Shown here one piece after another: positions 24,700-37,700 of a DNA stretch of 64,000 nt. The stretch's first letter is position 1. Each line of letters starts with the position of its first letter. The notes under the pieces were generated by a model. That model saw only the letters and a program-made list of their open reading frames with translations. It made no database searches and was not told the DNA's origin. The position numbers were made by a program, and so were the translations under genes. The stretch is from Toxoplasma gondii ME49 (taxonomy: Eukaryota; Apicomplexa; Conoidasida; Eucoccidiorida; Sarcocystidae): positions 558,001 through 622,000 of the forward strand of contig NC_031479.1 of NCBI RefSeq assembly GCF_000006565.2. The letters run 5' to 3'.

Positions 24700-25299
24700 C
24701 ACAGACTTTCGAGTGTCATCACCTTTGAAGCTGTTGAAAATGACGCAGTTTCAGAATGGTCGGACCTCGCTTCGTTCCCAGGCAACTCTCTGCCTCTCCA
24801 CTCGATCTTGACGTTGCAACGCCTTCCTCTTCTCTCAGATCCTGTCTCCGCTTCTCTTTTTTAAACTGTCTCCGAAATATTCCTCTTTTTTCAGGCTGTC
24901 TCGAAGGCTCCTTTCCGTGCTCGAGCGTCTCTCAAACACCTTGTCCAGAACCGCTTTCTATTACTTTTTGCTTAGACTTCAACACAGGCTTGTTGGGCCG
25001 TCCCCAATTCATTTTTAGCATTCGAAAGAAAATGAACTCGATTCAAAGAACTACGCGAGCTCCTTGCGTAGGCTCCTCTTTGTCACAAAACGAGTCTCAC
25101 TTGTTGGCCAAACGCATCTGCTTTTCTCAGCAGTCGTCGGCCAAAGGAGGCCGTGCAGTTGAACAGGAAGACTTCCAAGAAACGACAACAGACCTAGATA
25201 CACCTCCACTGTCCCTCGGCACTTTACGGGACTCTCGAATCTATAAACAATCTATATATCTATTTCTGCAAATATATATATATATATATATTTCTGTAA

Positions 25300-25345
<46 letters not shown>

Positions 25346-26703
25346 CTTGTGTATGAGGAGATACATGTATTTGTCGACAGACGCGAAAGGCGCCGATAAA
25401 GTCCCCTGTGCGAGATGTGGCGGCTTGGCTGCACGGTCCTGTTTCGGTCGTGAGAGCAGAGAGTCGATTTGAAAGTGATTGCAAGCCGGAGAAAAAACAA
25501 ACCGGCTTCGTTTATTGTACGCTACAAGTTGCTATGCTGTGACTTGAAGACACTTTCAGAAAAAGAGAAAACATCGACACAACCAGCCTTCCGAAGATCC
25601 ACGAGATCGAGCTGCTTTTGTGTCTGCACCTGCCTGCCTATGTAAATTTCTTTGCATTTTCCTTTCTCTCTTTCGTTATGTCTCTCCTGTGCTCTCTGTT
25701 CGTTTTCTCTCTCCTGTTCTCTCTGTTCCTTTCGTTCACCCTTCTCACTTGCACCTACACTTGAGTCGTCAGTTTGAGCAGAGCGGAAGTATACCGGGGC
25801 TCCACTTGGCGTTTGGCCAGTTGAACTGTTTGTTCAGCCACTGGTTTGCCATCTGTTTCTTTTTTTCTCGTTCGCCCCGAGAGGGACGGTGTAGCACATA
25901 AACGACTGCTGGAAAAGGGAGCGCGAACGAGTGACGTTTCAGTGAGAGCCGCTTTAGTCTCCCTCAACGGACGATTCAGTTTCGACTTGACAAACGCAGT
26001 CGGCGAGCCGCGGAAGGAGCGCCTGTGTGTTCTGCTGCGTGCGACCTTCTGCTTTCTCGGTCGCTCCTGTTCTTTCTTTCGCTCGACTGTTTGGGGGACT
26101 CCCGGTGTCGGGAGCTGCGAGGTGCATCGCGGAGACAGACGCGCCAAGAGTTAAGGGAAGGTTGACCAGCAGCGAAACGCCATGCGGCAGGAACCGCTTG
26201 CCAAGAAGAGTCGAGACGCCGCGCGAGAGGCGCGCGACAGTAAAAACGCAATGTGAGCACCTGCACAGGCCGCGGAAAACGTGAGATGTTCCATATTCCC
26301 CAGAGGACAAACGAGCCGAGAGATTGGACCCACAAAGAACTCGGCGGGGATGCGCGCGAACGGACGCGAGGCCCCCAGTCTCTCCTGTCTCTGCGCTTCT
26401 CCTGCGCTGCTCTCCTTTCTTGCTACGCCACGGAAAATGACAAGACGAAAAAGCTACTTGACTCTTTCCCCAACACAAGACACACGGAGCTGTCTCCGAA
26501 GGGAAGAAAGATGTCGCAAAAAGTTGAGAGAAGACAGAGAGACGGGGGCTGAATCTGCGAACACCCCCGCGATAACGCGTGGACAGTGGACGGTCCTTTC
26601 AAACAAACAAAGACGCACTCCCGCCCCAGACAAGTCGCCACGAAAGGACAAACAGACGTTGAACGCGAAAAAAAAATGGAACAGACAAGAGAAAAACTCA
26701 AAC
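24700..26703. other. Convergent intergenic interval
   Basis: The transporter (plus) and the giant protein gene (minus) end facing each other, so this 2-kb stretch should hold two 3' UTRs. It contains a TA microsatellite at 25271-25346. Open frames at 24756-25472 plus, 25755-26147 minus and 25954-26478 minus have no domain or splice support. Confidence 0.5.
25271..25346. repeat. TA microsatellite, two blocks
   Basis: Two nearly perfect TA runs are separated by a short spacer (tttctgtaacta) in the convergent intergenic interval. This is simple sequence with no coding role. Confidence 0.9.
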
Positions 26704-29700
26704 TCAACCGCGAGCAGGCACCGCGAAACCGTCCACTGGACCTCGAAGAACATGCGGATTCTTCGGCGTCCCTGGCTGCATGCTCAAGAGTTCCACGAAG
26801 ATTTGTCTCCACTCTTCGATCTCCTTCAGCTCCTCTTGCAGAAGCGCCTCGCGCACACTCCTCTCTTCTTCGCGCTCGCGCTTCTCCGGATCCTCGCATG
26901 CATTTCCTTCTACAGAGTCTGGCGACACAGCTCCCTTATCGCCTTTTTCGTCGCCTGCTCTCCCCTCTCTGCCTTCGCCTCCCGAAGCACCCGACCCCGC
27001 ACAACGTACGCCAGACAAAGACGAAGACCGAGGAGAAGGGAGAGAAGAAGAAAGAGAAGAAGAAAGAGAAGAACTCGACGAGGGGAGGGTACTGGATACC
27101 TTTTGCTTGGCGAGGATGCGCAGAGTGTTGAAGAGAGCCTCGAATTCGACGGGGATCTCTTTTTCCTTCTGCTCATCTTTCCGTGCATCTTCTCGTTCGC
27201 CTTTTCTTGCCTCGTTGTCTGCGGGAAGCGAGCGGTTTGGGAGAGCAGCGAGGGCCTCGACTTGCCAGTCGTAGCTCGGCTGGAGTCGAGGAAGAAGCGC
27301 CGCGTCGTCGCTTCGCTTCTTCGTTCGCAGCGTCTCCACAGCCGGCAGCCAACTGGACAACGGCGGACCGTCCTTCTCTCGCTTTTCACGACACTTGGCG
27401 CGCTTCTGCAAGAGATGCTCCTTTTCTTTCGCGAAGAGACGAAGCGCCTGTCGCAGCAGCACTGCCCCTGCCTCCTGCTTCTCCTTCAGCGTCTGGAAAC
27501 TCTTCTCTCGCGCTCCCAGGCCTTCCGCGAGTCGCGCGACAGAAAACGAAGAGGACGCGCGAGGAGCCGGTGCCACAGACGATGTCGACCTCGACGAACC
27601 TGAAAAAGAAGCAGAACGAGAAGCCGACGCGGAAGACGGAGACGAGGAGGCAGAAGCGGAAGGAGCGGGAGGAGCAGAAGAAGAGGAAGCAGCGAGTCGC
27701 GAAGCGGTTGCCATTCGAGTTCGATAAGAAGTGAGGAGACGCACGAGTTCAGGTTGGAGCTTCTGCAGTTTCTGCGTATTCGCGAGGCGCCGATCCAGCC
27801 AGTGAAGATCAAAGCGTTCACCGTGGGTGGTGAAGCACCGTTCCAATTCGTCGAGAGGCGGCGGCTTCGAGGAGACCTAACAAACGGAGAGAACAGTCGA
27901 CCTTCACGCAGGATGAAAAAGCCGACGAAATGCACTGCAGAGACACTCCACTGAAACACAGAGAAAAACGACGAATCTCGACCTAGCGAAAGCGACCGAC
28001 TTCTTGAAGCAAAAGAAACGAACAGTGACCATTTAGAGGCGCCAACGCACCCAAGATATAAAAAACAACTCTACGTCTTCTCGTCGAATGTTGGCCACAA
28101 GCCAAACGCGTGAGACGCGCGGTAGGGTTTTGTTGGAGGCGAGAGAGGAGCGACCACTGGCTGAACAGCTCTCAAGTCCAGACACCCGAAGACGAATTCC
28201 AAGACAGAGAGCGGCAACCGAGTCATCCTAGGGAGGATGAGGAAAACGAGAGGCGCCAGACAACCCACGGGAGGGTCTCACCTTTTCGAGAGCCACCCTG
28301 AGGAGGAAATCTTCGTCGTCGCAGCTGTTATGGAGGCAGAGGAGATTGAGGTTGACACTTTCGTACGGTCCCGGAGTGCAGAAGGGGAATCGCGGCTCCC
28401 GACTGGCGTTCGGCATCTCCAGTTCTCTCCCCGAGTCTCGACGAGTCTGTCTCTTTCGGTGAGTCTCATCGCCTTCGCGGGCATACTTCCCTTCTCTGCG
28501 TTCCTCTGTTCTTTCTCTCTGGTCTCTATCTCTCGACTTCTCTTCCTTCAGACCAGCAGACCGCGCGAGAGACAGAGGCGGCCTCGGATCCCACTCGTCC
28601 CCCTCCTCCGCCGCTACATCTCCTCCACTCCCAGTCGATCTCTCTCGTTCTCTTCCTTGTGTTCTCTCCGTCGATTCACCGGGTCTCTCGAGCCGTTTGT
28701 CTGCAGTGCGAGCTGCTTCGGAGACGCCTGACCTTCCTTCGTCTTCCCTTTCCTTCGCAGCTGGACTCGAAGCTGCAGCGCAAGACGCAGAAGGCCTGGC
28801 CGGGTCGCACGCAACCCCGGGAACCTCTCGCTCTTCCTTCCTCAAGATGTCGCCTTCTTCTTCTTCCTCGAAGTCACTCACACTCAGACGCATCGCCGCT
28901 TGAAGCTCCGATTCGCCTTCACTGAAGAGCTCGTGCTCGGCGCGACAGAGAGGCGACGAAGAGAAGCAAGCCGCGACTCTGCGCGTCTCCTCTGCGTCTC
29001 CTGTCTTCTCATCCGGGCGCCCTCGGGGGGCCTCCGAGGCAGGCGTCTTCTGTGTCTTGCCTGCGATGTCACTCCAGACTCCAGAGGCTTCCGCGGCCGC
29101 CAGTGGAACACAGTCGAGGAACTTTTTCTGTTCTCCTTCGTGCTGGCGGTCTCCTTCCGGCATGTCTCTCGCGCGCTTCGCTTGCCCTGGCGAGTGTCGA
29201 GCGGACTCTGCGTCTCCTCTCTCACCTTTGACTCTTTCCTGCTCGACATTCGCGCAACTCTCTCCAGCGAGACAGCTCGAATATCGGCTCTCTTCCTCTA
29301 TCTGCTCTTCACCATCTGCCTGTGAACAGACGCTCAGCGGCGAGAAGAAAATGAGATTTGAGTTCCACGAACCAGCTTCCTCTCCTGCTCGTCTCTCGTC
29401 TCCCGGATTGTCTCCTCGAATCCCATCAGTCTTCGTTCCCTCCGGCTTCCCTACCTTGTGCCCGCTTGCCGCTTCTCCTTCTCCTGCCTCGACGTTCGCG
29501 GACGTCTCTCTTTCCTCGTCAACGGCTTTCTCGTCACCCACACGGAGCGTCGCTCGCAGGCGGCTTTGCTGCGCGCCACTGTCCAGCGAGACCTGGTCTC
29601 CCAGGCCGCGCGCTGAGAGTGAAGACCGCTGCGAGGACGCTCTGTTCGCTTCCTGCTTGTCGTCACCCGGAATCGACTTCGACGGCTCTTGCCTAGGCTT

Positions 29701-32669
29701 CGACAACGAGGTCAACTGACTGCTCTTCTCAGGTGGGTCCTCGCGCTTCTTCGCCAGGCCCCAGCTCGACCAAAGGGTCATTTGCTTCTTGACTCGAACC
29801 GTTCCCAGTTCTTTCCGACACCGCTTCTCGCCTTCGTGCTCGCCGTTTCTCGACTTGTCGGAAACGGATTCTCTCGCCGGAAACGAAGCAGAAACCTCCC
29901 GCAAGAAACAACGATCCAGGGAAGAAGTTTCGAGAGATGAAGGAGGCGCGTCTCCGGAGTTAGCGTGGCGAGACTGGTTCAACTTCTTGTCTTCTTTTGC
30001 GACGCTTTCCTTCGCCTGCTCTTCCTCTGTCTTTTGCTCCTCTCGAACCACGGCTTCTCGCTCTCCGGGCGCGTCTCTCTCGAGACTTGCAGCCTCCCGA
30101 AACGCCGTCTCGTTCGTGTCTCCTCCCATCTCCCGCGCATCTTCTTTCTCTCCCGCGGATGGCGTCTCCTCTCCTGCAGGCCTCGCTGCCTCCAGCGTCC
30201 TTTCCTGCCTCTCCGTCGTCCACTTCTCCCCATGCGAGACAGCCGAAGACGCAAGAAGGTCCGAAGATGACGAGAGACTCGACGACGAAGGCTCTGTTTT
30301 CGCTGTACCGAGCGCGAGAGCAGCAGCGAGTTCCGCGCTTTGACTGGGGCAACACCCGATCCACGGCGCGCATGTAATTTGCCGATCGAAGAGCCTCTTG
30401 GCGCGCGACCGGCGGTCCAGCGTCTCGAGCAGCTCCGTCTCGGAAACCTCGTCGTCGCTGCACCGTCCATGCACACTTCGGCGTTTATTCGGAGACAACT
30501 CCGAGATGAGAGAAGGCAGAAACAATCGGCCGTACGTGAGGCCCACAGAGAAGGTGATCGAGTGACCCATCTCGTAGGAGACTGGAGGCGCGTTCTCCGA
30601 CTGGGAAGAAGACGACGCCGGCAGCAACAGAGAGCGACGCAGAGATGCAGCGCATGCAGCAGACGAAGAGGAAGAAGACGAAGAGGAAGAAGACCAAGAG
30701 GAAGAAGACAAAGAGGAAGAAGTCAAAGAGGAAGAAGAGGGACCCTTCGGTGCAGAGGAGGACTGAGGACCCGCCGACGTCTCACGAGCAGCGAAAGACG
30801 AGACGTCGCCTGAAGCGAAGCGAAGTCGGTCTGCAGAGGGAGAATCATACAGCGCAAGTCATTCATGGAAGAAGCTGCAACAGTGCGTTTTCTCCTCACG
30901 TATGGCTCGTCTTCTACCTCAGCATCATCCGTATTCTGTCTCTTTTTTCTCTCTTCTTCTTTGTCCCCGACTGGCCCGCTCCCCTTCCCCCCTCCCCCCC
31001 CCACCCCCCTCCGGCCCCATCATACCGTTCTCTCCTTCCGTCTTTTCTCTCTTTTCTCTCACTTTCCGCGTCTCGTTTCCCCTTTTTCGCCTTTCGCCCA
31101 ACTTACTTGGCGGTCTTCCGCGTCTTCTGGGGGGTTCGTTGGGGTCGCGTCTTCGTTTCTTCTTTGGCCGGTGCGGTTTCTCGGCGTCTGTGTGTCGTTC
31201 GGCACTCCACTTCCTCGCTCGTTTTTCGTCTCGCGCGCCGAGGAGCCTTTCTGCGAAGCTCGACCGATCTGCGGTCTCCGCGCGGCTGCTCTGGAGCACC
31301 CGAATGCGTTTCTGCGCGGGGTCGAGCGTCCGAACGGCCGCGTTGTCTGCGAGTCTGGCGAGGTAGAGATTCGCAGTCAGAAGGTGACACGCTGGGCCTG
31401 CGTCGCCGGTCGCGAGACTCACTTGGAGGAGCAGATCTGGCGGCAAGAGCGCGGGGAGCGGACCGAAGACGCGCGTCGGATTGTGCAGGAGGTCGAGGGA
31501 GACCGGCTGAAGGAGGTGCAGCAGAGCGTCTCGCCGGAGAATCAACTGACTCAACATGCGAATCCACTGGCCGCTCAAGCCGGGAAGCGCGCCGACGACC
31601 GCGTCGGCGCGCGGCGTCGGCGGCTCTCTGCTCTGGTTGAGCAAGTTGAGGAACAGCGGGTGACTCGGAGGGAGGTCGGCGAGGAGCGAGAGCGAGTCGT
31701 CGTCGAGGAGCGAGGAAGATGCGAGCGACTGGGTGAGCGAAGAGAGGACAGGAATCGCCTGGAGAGACGGACCTGCGCCTCCAGCCCCGAGCGTCACGCG
31801 GGCGCGCGCCGCAGCGATGTGTGGCGGAAGCGTCGCGTAGACAACTCGGCGCGGAGACGCAGAGGGCGCAGAGAAAGTCGAGGTCGACATGGTCGGGGTG
31901 TCGCCTACAGCGGATCGGAGAGAGGACGCACCGGAAAAGGCCGCGTCCTCGCGCCCAGACGCGCCAGCCTTCGCACCGGAACTGCGCGCTGTGCAGGCTG
32001 AGGAGGAGAACGGAGACGACGAACCGAAGGGTGGAGAAGCAGGCGCCTGCCCGAGACGCCCTGTCGAACCACTGGTCTCGGAAGGCGCGGACTCGTCCTC
32101 CAACGCAGCAGACGCATCTGCCTTCCCGCGCCTCCGCTGCGCCACCAAGCGATCTTGCTCCTTCTGGAAAGCCGTCCAATCCCAGCCTGAAAAAAAGCGC
32201 GACGCAGATGGACGGAGGAGAAAAACTGAAAAACGAAGAGTGAGGAGTAGATGGACGCAGGGCAGAAGGAAGAGAAAGCGGAGACGGCCAAGAAGACAAC
32301 AGACCAGACAGACAGCAGACCTGAATGAAGGGGGAACGAGAAACAGAGGAAAAACATATCAAAACTCGCTCGTGGGGTTGCAAAAACTACCTTCAGACTT
32401 TGCCCAGGCCGCAGCACAAACGCTTACCTGGGGGCATCGAGGTGTACGTTTGCAGGACGTGACCGACGTCCACCTGAGACAGGTGAAAATACTCTCAACT
32501 GTTTCCATTTGAAAAACATCTTCATGGAACAAATGAACACCCGTTCACTCGGCAGCAAGGAGACATACACATCATGCAGACAGACTACTCGCACGCGCAA
32601 CTCTCTAATTGTCTCAACTCAAACAACATGTGAGAACGTATCTATCTATATATATACATATATACATAT

Positions 32670-32702
<33 letters not shown>

Positions 32703-34682
32703 TATATATATACATATAGATATATGTATATGTAAATATAGAATTATATATTTATATATAGCAATGGATGTATTTATGTGAGTGCATGCCTTAATTTGAG
32801 TGATGAATTTACCTGTTGAAGATGAGCGACAATTTCGAGGGTGGGCTTCAGGTGCTCACGCGCAAGGATGTCGAGAAGCTGCTTCTCCAGGGACTCTACA
32901 GAGCCGAACTGCAGACCTACGGCAGGAAATCGAGAGGCAAAAAGACAGACGACAACGAGACGAAAATGTGTGCCTGTGAAGAGCGAAGCGCAGATCGGTG
33001 AGAGCGTATCACTGTGGAGGTCAGGAGAGAAATTCATGCACAGGTGCATGCGTGGAGGAGGGAGTTCAGCAAGGCAAGACAGAGAGAGCACGAGCAGCGG
33101 GACTTGTCTTACCACTGTACTTTTCGCGGATTTGCAAGAATTTCTTGGCTCGCGTTAAAGAGTTGAGGACGCCCAACGCGCTGCCGCTCGCCCTCTCCAG
33201 GCGAACCTGCATTTCTCCAGCTGGGAACGGCTGGAAGAAACAAAGACGACCCACAGGTTCACACATGCGTTTGTTCGCCCAGACAAGCGGCAAAGAAAAA
33301 AGCTTAAAATCCGACAAAAAAAAGAAATTCGACAACCAAGAACTTCCGGAAAGCACAGCACACGGAGGCAAGCCGAACCCAGCAGCTGCGGGGTCTGCTC
33401 AAAAACGTTTTCCTTTCACCTCTCTGTCATCGACTGTTCCTCTCTCTGGGATGCGAGCAACGACTCCGACGCCGGTGACCTTGTCCCCGCGGAAACAAGG
33501 CGGCCGACCGGCACGCGACATGTTCGCTTTCGTTTTTCGTATCCGGTCTTCAACGGAGAAACGGGATTCAACAAACGCGCCGGCGCCGAGTTGTGGCGAC
33601 ATGTTCGTGGTGTGAAGCCATAAATGCATGGTATTTCCAGAAAACGCTAAGCGAAATCAATAAAACTTCGGAGCTGAGTTTCAAGGATGGTAGAGAAGAA
33701 TTCGCCACCACGAATCAATGCTCTTTGAAAGACAGATCTCTGTGACACCCGTTCTCGGAACCGGGCTGCATGCAGCCGCGGCCCTTGACGCCTCTCCCTG
33801 CTCACCAGCGGCTTCGTGACCTTCCAGTTGCAGACAGAGAATTTGAGATCTTCGAGGTTCTGCACAATGACAATGTCTCCGATATGCGGTGGTTCTGCAG
33901 GTCCGCCAGTCTCGTCTGTGTTGCTGCGACAGACGAGATGCTGCGCCGACCCAGTGCCGTGTGTTCGGCGAACGCAAGTCACGAAGAGCTGCTGCTTCAC
34001 TGCTTCCGTCAGGCGTCCTGAAGAACGTGGACCGAGAGGCAGACAGCCAACGCGTTCGCGAACAAATGCACGAAGCACTCTGTTTACGAGCATGATGCCT
34101 CTGCACATGCGGAGAGACGGGAGCAGGACGCAGGGGACGCAGACCAGGAACCACCGACCCACACAGAGACGCCGCATCTGCCGATGCCATGCCTCTGTTG
34201 TGCGAAAAGGCCTCGCACAGAGAGGCGACACCGACTCGAGAGAAGCGCTCACGCAGGAGCCCTCGGAACTGCAGAGAGACACACCTACGCGAAACGCGTT
34301 GCGAAACCTTCCGAGAGAACGCGCGAGAGAACATGGGCGACATCTAGGAAGAGGAGGAGAAGGCAGAGCTCAAGGCAGAGGATCCGGGAGAGCACAAGCA
34401 CAAGCATGAGGGAGAGAACGAGACCGAGAAGGACACAGGTATGCTGGAAGAGAGCAAGCGTCGGTAAGAAGCAGCGTTTGCTCACCACAACGAATTTCTT
34501 CATTGAAGTCCATGACTACTCGGCCCGGCTGGTACTTCGCCTGAACACGGAAACGCCACCAGCACAGCTGGTTGTGACGCGGTTCGAAGGCGCCGACCGG
34601 GCCGGTGTACCACTGCGGGTACCGAACTGCAGAGAAATCGAAACACCGAAACACTCACATCTATAAATATATATAAATAAAA

Positions 34683-34723
<41 letters not shown>

Positions 34724-37700
34724 GACATACAGAGGGAAACCGATGCACTGAAATAGCTGCACGCGCATCGGCACACTCATATATATATATAGATATATAC
34801 AAATTATACATAGATACAGATATATCGATATATATATATATATGTATATATATATGTATATATATGTATAATAACTAAGGTGCGGAAGAGAGGCGTTGAC
34901 TATAAAGGGACTGCGTGTTTCGAAGGAGTCGCAAGCGAGCGGGGAGATGGTTGCGTTTCTTACCTTTATCGGCTTCGTTGAAGGCGACGAGCTTGGCAAT
35001 AACTGCTTTGAATGCGGTCACCTCTCCCCCGCCTTCTTCGGCCTGTTTTCCATCTTTTTTCGCTCCCGCGGATTCGCCTTCTTCGTTTTTCGGTGTCATC
35101 TGTCGGGCAGCAGACAGTCGCGTCCCGGTTCTACGGACGACCCCGTCGGCCACAGAGTCTTTCTCCTCTCCATCTGCTGGTCTGTCCGCGCTTGTTTCTT
35201 TCGCTTTTCTCTTCTCGTGTCTGTCTTCTTGGCTGTGCCTGTCGCGGTCTGCAGACGGCGCGCTTGCATCATCGCGTCCCTCGCCAGTCTCGGTCTCTCT
35301 CTCCTCCGTCCCTGCCAGACTTTTCTCTTCCTTCTTCTCGATTTCTTCTCCACCCTCTCCCTCGTCCCCCTCTCTGTCTCCTTCTCTGTTCAAGCCTCCC
35401 TCCCCTCGCCCTCGCTCCTCCGCCGAGGCGGCGTCTCCAGGGTCCGGATCGGCTTCTTCTCCCTTTTTCTCGTCTTGCTCAAAGTCCCCAGACTCGCGAC
35501 TAGCCTCGTGTTTGCTCTGCCGAGACGCAGCACGGACGCCGTGAGAGGGAGAGACGCTCGGTCCTTCACTCCCGGACTCCTCGCCTTTCTTCTCTTCTCC
35601 CTCTCGCTTCTCCTCGCCTTCTGTGGAGTCCAAGAGCCGCGAAGCTTCTCCCAGACTCGGAGACTGTCTCTTCACGCAGGTAAACCCCCGAGTCGAGCGC
35701 GGTGCCACCGCAACCGGAGAAGAGGACAACTCTCCGTGCTCCTCCGTCTCTCCACCTGCTTCGCCTTTGTCCTTCTCCGTTGCCTCTTTCATCTCTTTCT
35801 CTTCTTCGCGCGATTTCTGTCTGAGTTCTTCATACGCCTCCTGCTCGTCTCCCCCAGCCGCAGCAGCGCGGGAGCCGTTCCCGTGTCTCGACAGCGAAGC
35901 CGACGAGAGCAGAGAGGCCCGCCGCGTTCGACCACGGCCAAACTTGGGCCATTCGTTTTCTTCCTCTCGCCCTCGAGTGAGTCGCCTTCTTCTGCGCTCC
36001 AGCTCTTTCAAGTCTTCTTTTCCTTCGTCCTTCTGCGACTCCTCGGTCACCTGAGTTTCCTCCTTCTTCTCGCTCTCACCCTCTCGCTTCTCGGCCTCAT
36101 CTCTTGCCACCGCGCTGCGGCGGGCCTTCGACGCCCGCGTCTCCCTCGCCTCTCCGCGCGTCTTCTCTTCTTCTCTCTGCAGCGAGGACACAGAGAGTCG
36201 CCGCGACCGCAGGCCACCGTCGTCCTTCTCAGGCGATGTGTCTCGGCTTATGCTTGTGCTGCTGAAGCCGAGGAGAGCTGCAGACTCCTGCCTGCTCTCT
36301 GGGGACGAAGCCCCTTCGTGACGGAAGAAACTGATGCGATCTTCTTCTCCCTCTTCTTCTCTTTCTTCTCCTCCCTCTTCTTCTCGCTGGTCTCCGAGAT
36401 GTCTCGTACTCCCTTGACGTCTCCGCTCGCGAGCTGCGGCGGCGGCGCCTGCAGCGACGGCGGCCATCGCCTCTGCTGCTCGGCGGCTCCGCTTCGCGGA
36501 CTGTGTGCCTCGCGTCGGCAGGAAATCTCTTCGTTGTGTCCCCGACAGCCCAGCGTCTTCGTTTTCTCCGTCCGTGTTCTCTCCCTGCTCTTCTCGCCCA
36601 AAGCCGCGCGTCCGCAGCCGAGGTAAAAGGCCGCTTCGAGTCCCCGAGCCGGAGCCATGCCCTGCCTTCTTCGCCCCGCGCTCCCGGCTCTCCTTCTCCA
36701 GGTCTTCCTCCGCCTTTCGTCGCTCTCTCTCATCGGCTTTCCCTCTCTTTTCTTCTTCTCCTCGCCTCGCCTTCCTCACGTCTTCTCGCCGGCACCCGCC
36801 GTTCTTCGCCATCTCGTCACTTGCCTCTCTCTTCAGCTCTCTCTCCCTCTCCCCACTCTCTCGGTGCTCCTCTCCACTCTCTCGGTTCTCCGCCTTCTTC
36901 TCGCAGGCTCTTTCTGACGGAGATGCAGCTGCGCCAGGACCGCGCCGCGACGGCAGCGTCCCTGAAGCGCCTGCGTCTCCTGCCGGCCCAGAGGCTGAGT
37001 TCGAGGCTTTTCCCGGTCGCAGCCTCGGGCGGACTGCAAGCGAAGAGCCTGCAGATTTGGCCTGTGTCTCCGAATCTCGTCCTTCCTTCCCAGCCTTCGC
37101 CGCGTCCCCGTTGCTTCCTCTGGCGCTCGCCGAAGATCCTCCCGCGGCGCTGCCGTGCGTACTTGGCCTGCTCCAGTATGGCGAGTTCGTGATGGTGAGG
37201 CCCAGCAAGCTCCGGCGTGTCTCCACTGCCGCGCCGCAGCCGCTTGAGGCTCCAGAGCCTGAGCCGCCGCGCCCGCCGCGTCTCCCGGACTCCGCAGCGC
37301 CTCCCGAGGGATCTGCCGAGGTGGCGGACGCGTCCGAGCCCGGCGTTTCCTCCGTCGAGTCCGGCGACGAGGCCGCGGCATCGGCGACCCTGGGAGCAAT
37401 GTCTTTCAGAGAGTCCTGGCCCTCCTTGCTCGACCGCGGCTGCGCCTCCACATACTCAGCTCCGTCGCCTTCCAGACATCTCGACAGCGAGGTAGCTAAA
37501 GCCGCCTGGCGCTGCTGCTGTCGCGCAGATCTCCGCGCCGGCGCAGCCTCGCGCTGAGACGCCAGCGGAGATGCCGAGGAGACTGCCTCCGCGACGGGGG
37601 AGACAGGCGCGGAGGGTCGTTCGAGAGGAGACGCCGCGCTCCGCGTCGGCGACATCAAGTCGAGCGGTCTCTGCTTCGACGCAGACCCTGCGGCGCGGTC

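Noticed and set aside
26281..27603. 440-codon plus-strand open frame
   Set aside because: It is opposite the final exon of the giant gene. The minus frame continues the spliced protein in phase, while the plus frame has no start context, domain or splice partner.
27877..28281. 65-codon minus frame within the last intron of the giant gene
   Set aside because: It is not needed for phase, since the flanking exons join directly in phase 0, and its acceptor is weak.
30645..32001. 331- and 378-codon plus-strand frames
   Set aside because: They are Arg-rich shadows of the AT-hook-containing minus-strand exons; no domains.
34896..36626. 576-codon plus-strand open frame, and several others to about 40841
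   Set aside because: They are shadows of the 2,000-codon minus-strand exon of the giant gene, a result of its GC-rich Glu/Ser/Arg codon bias.
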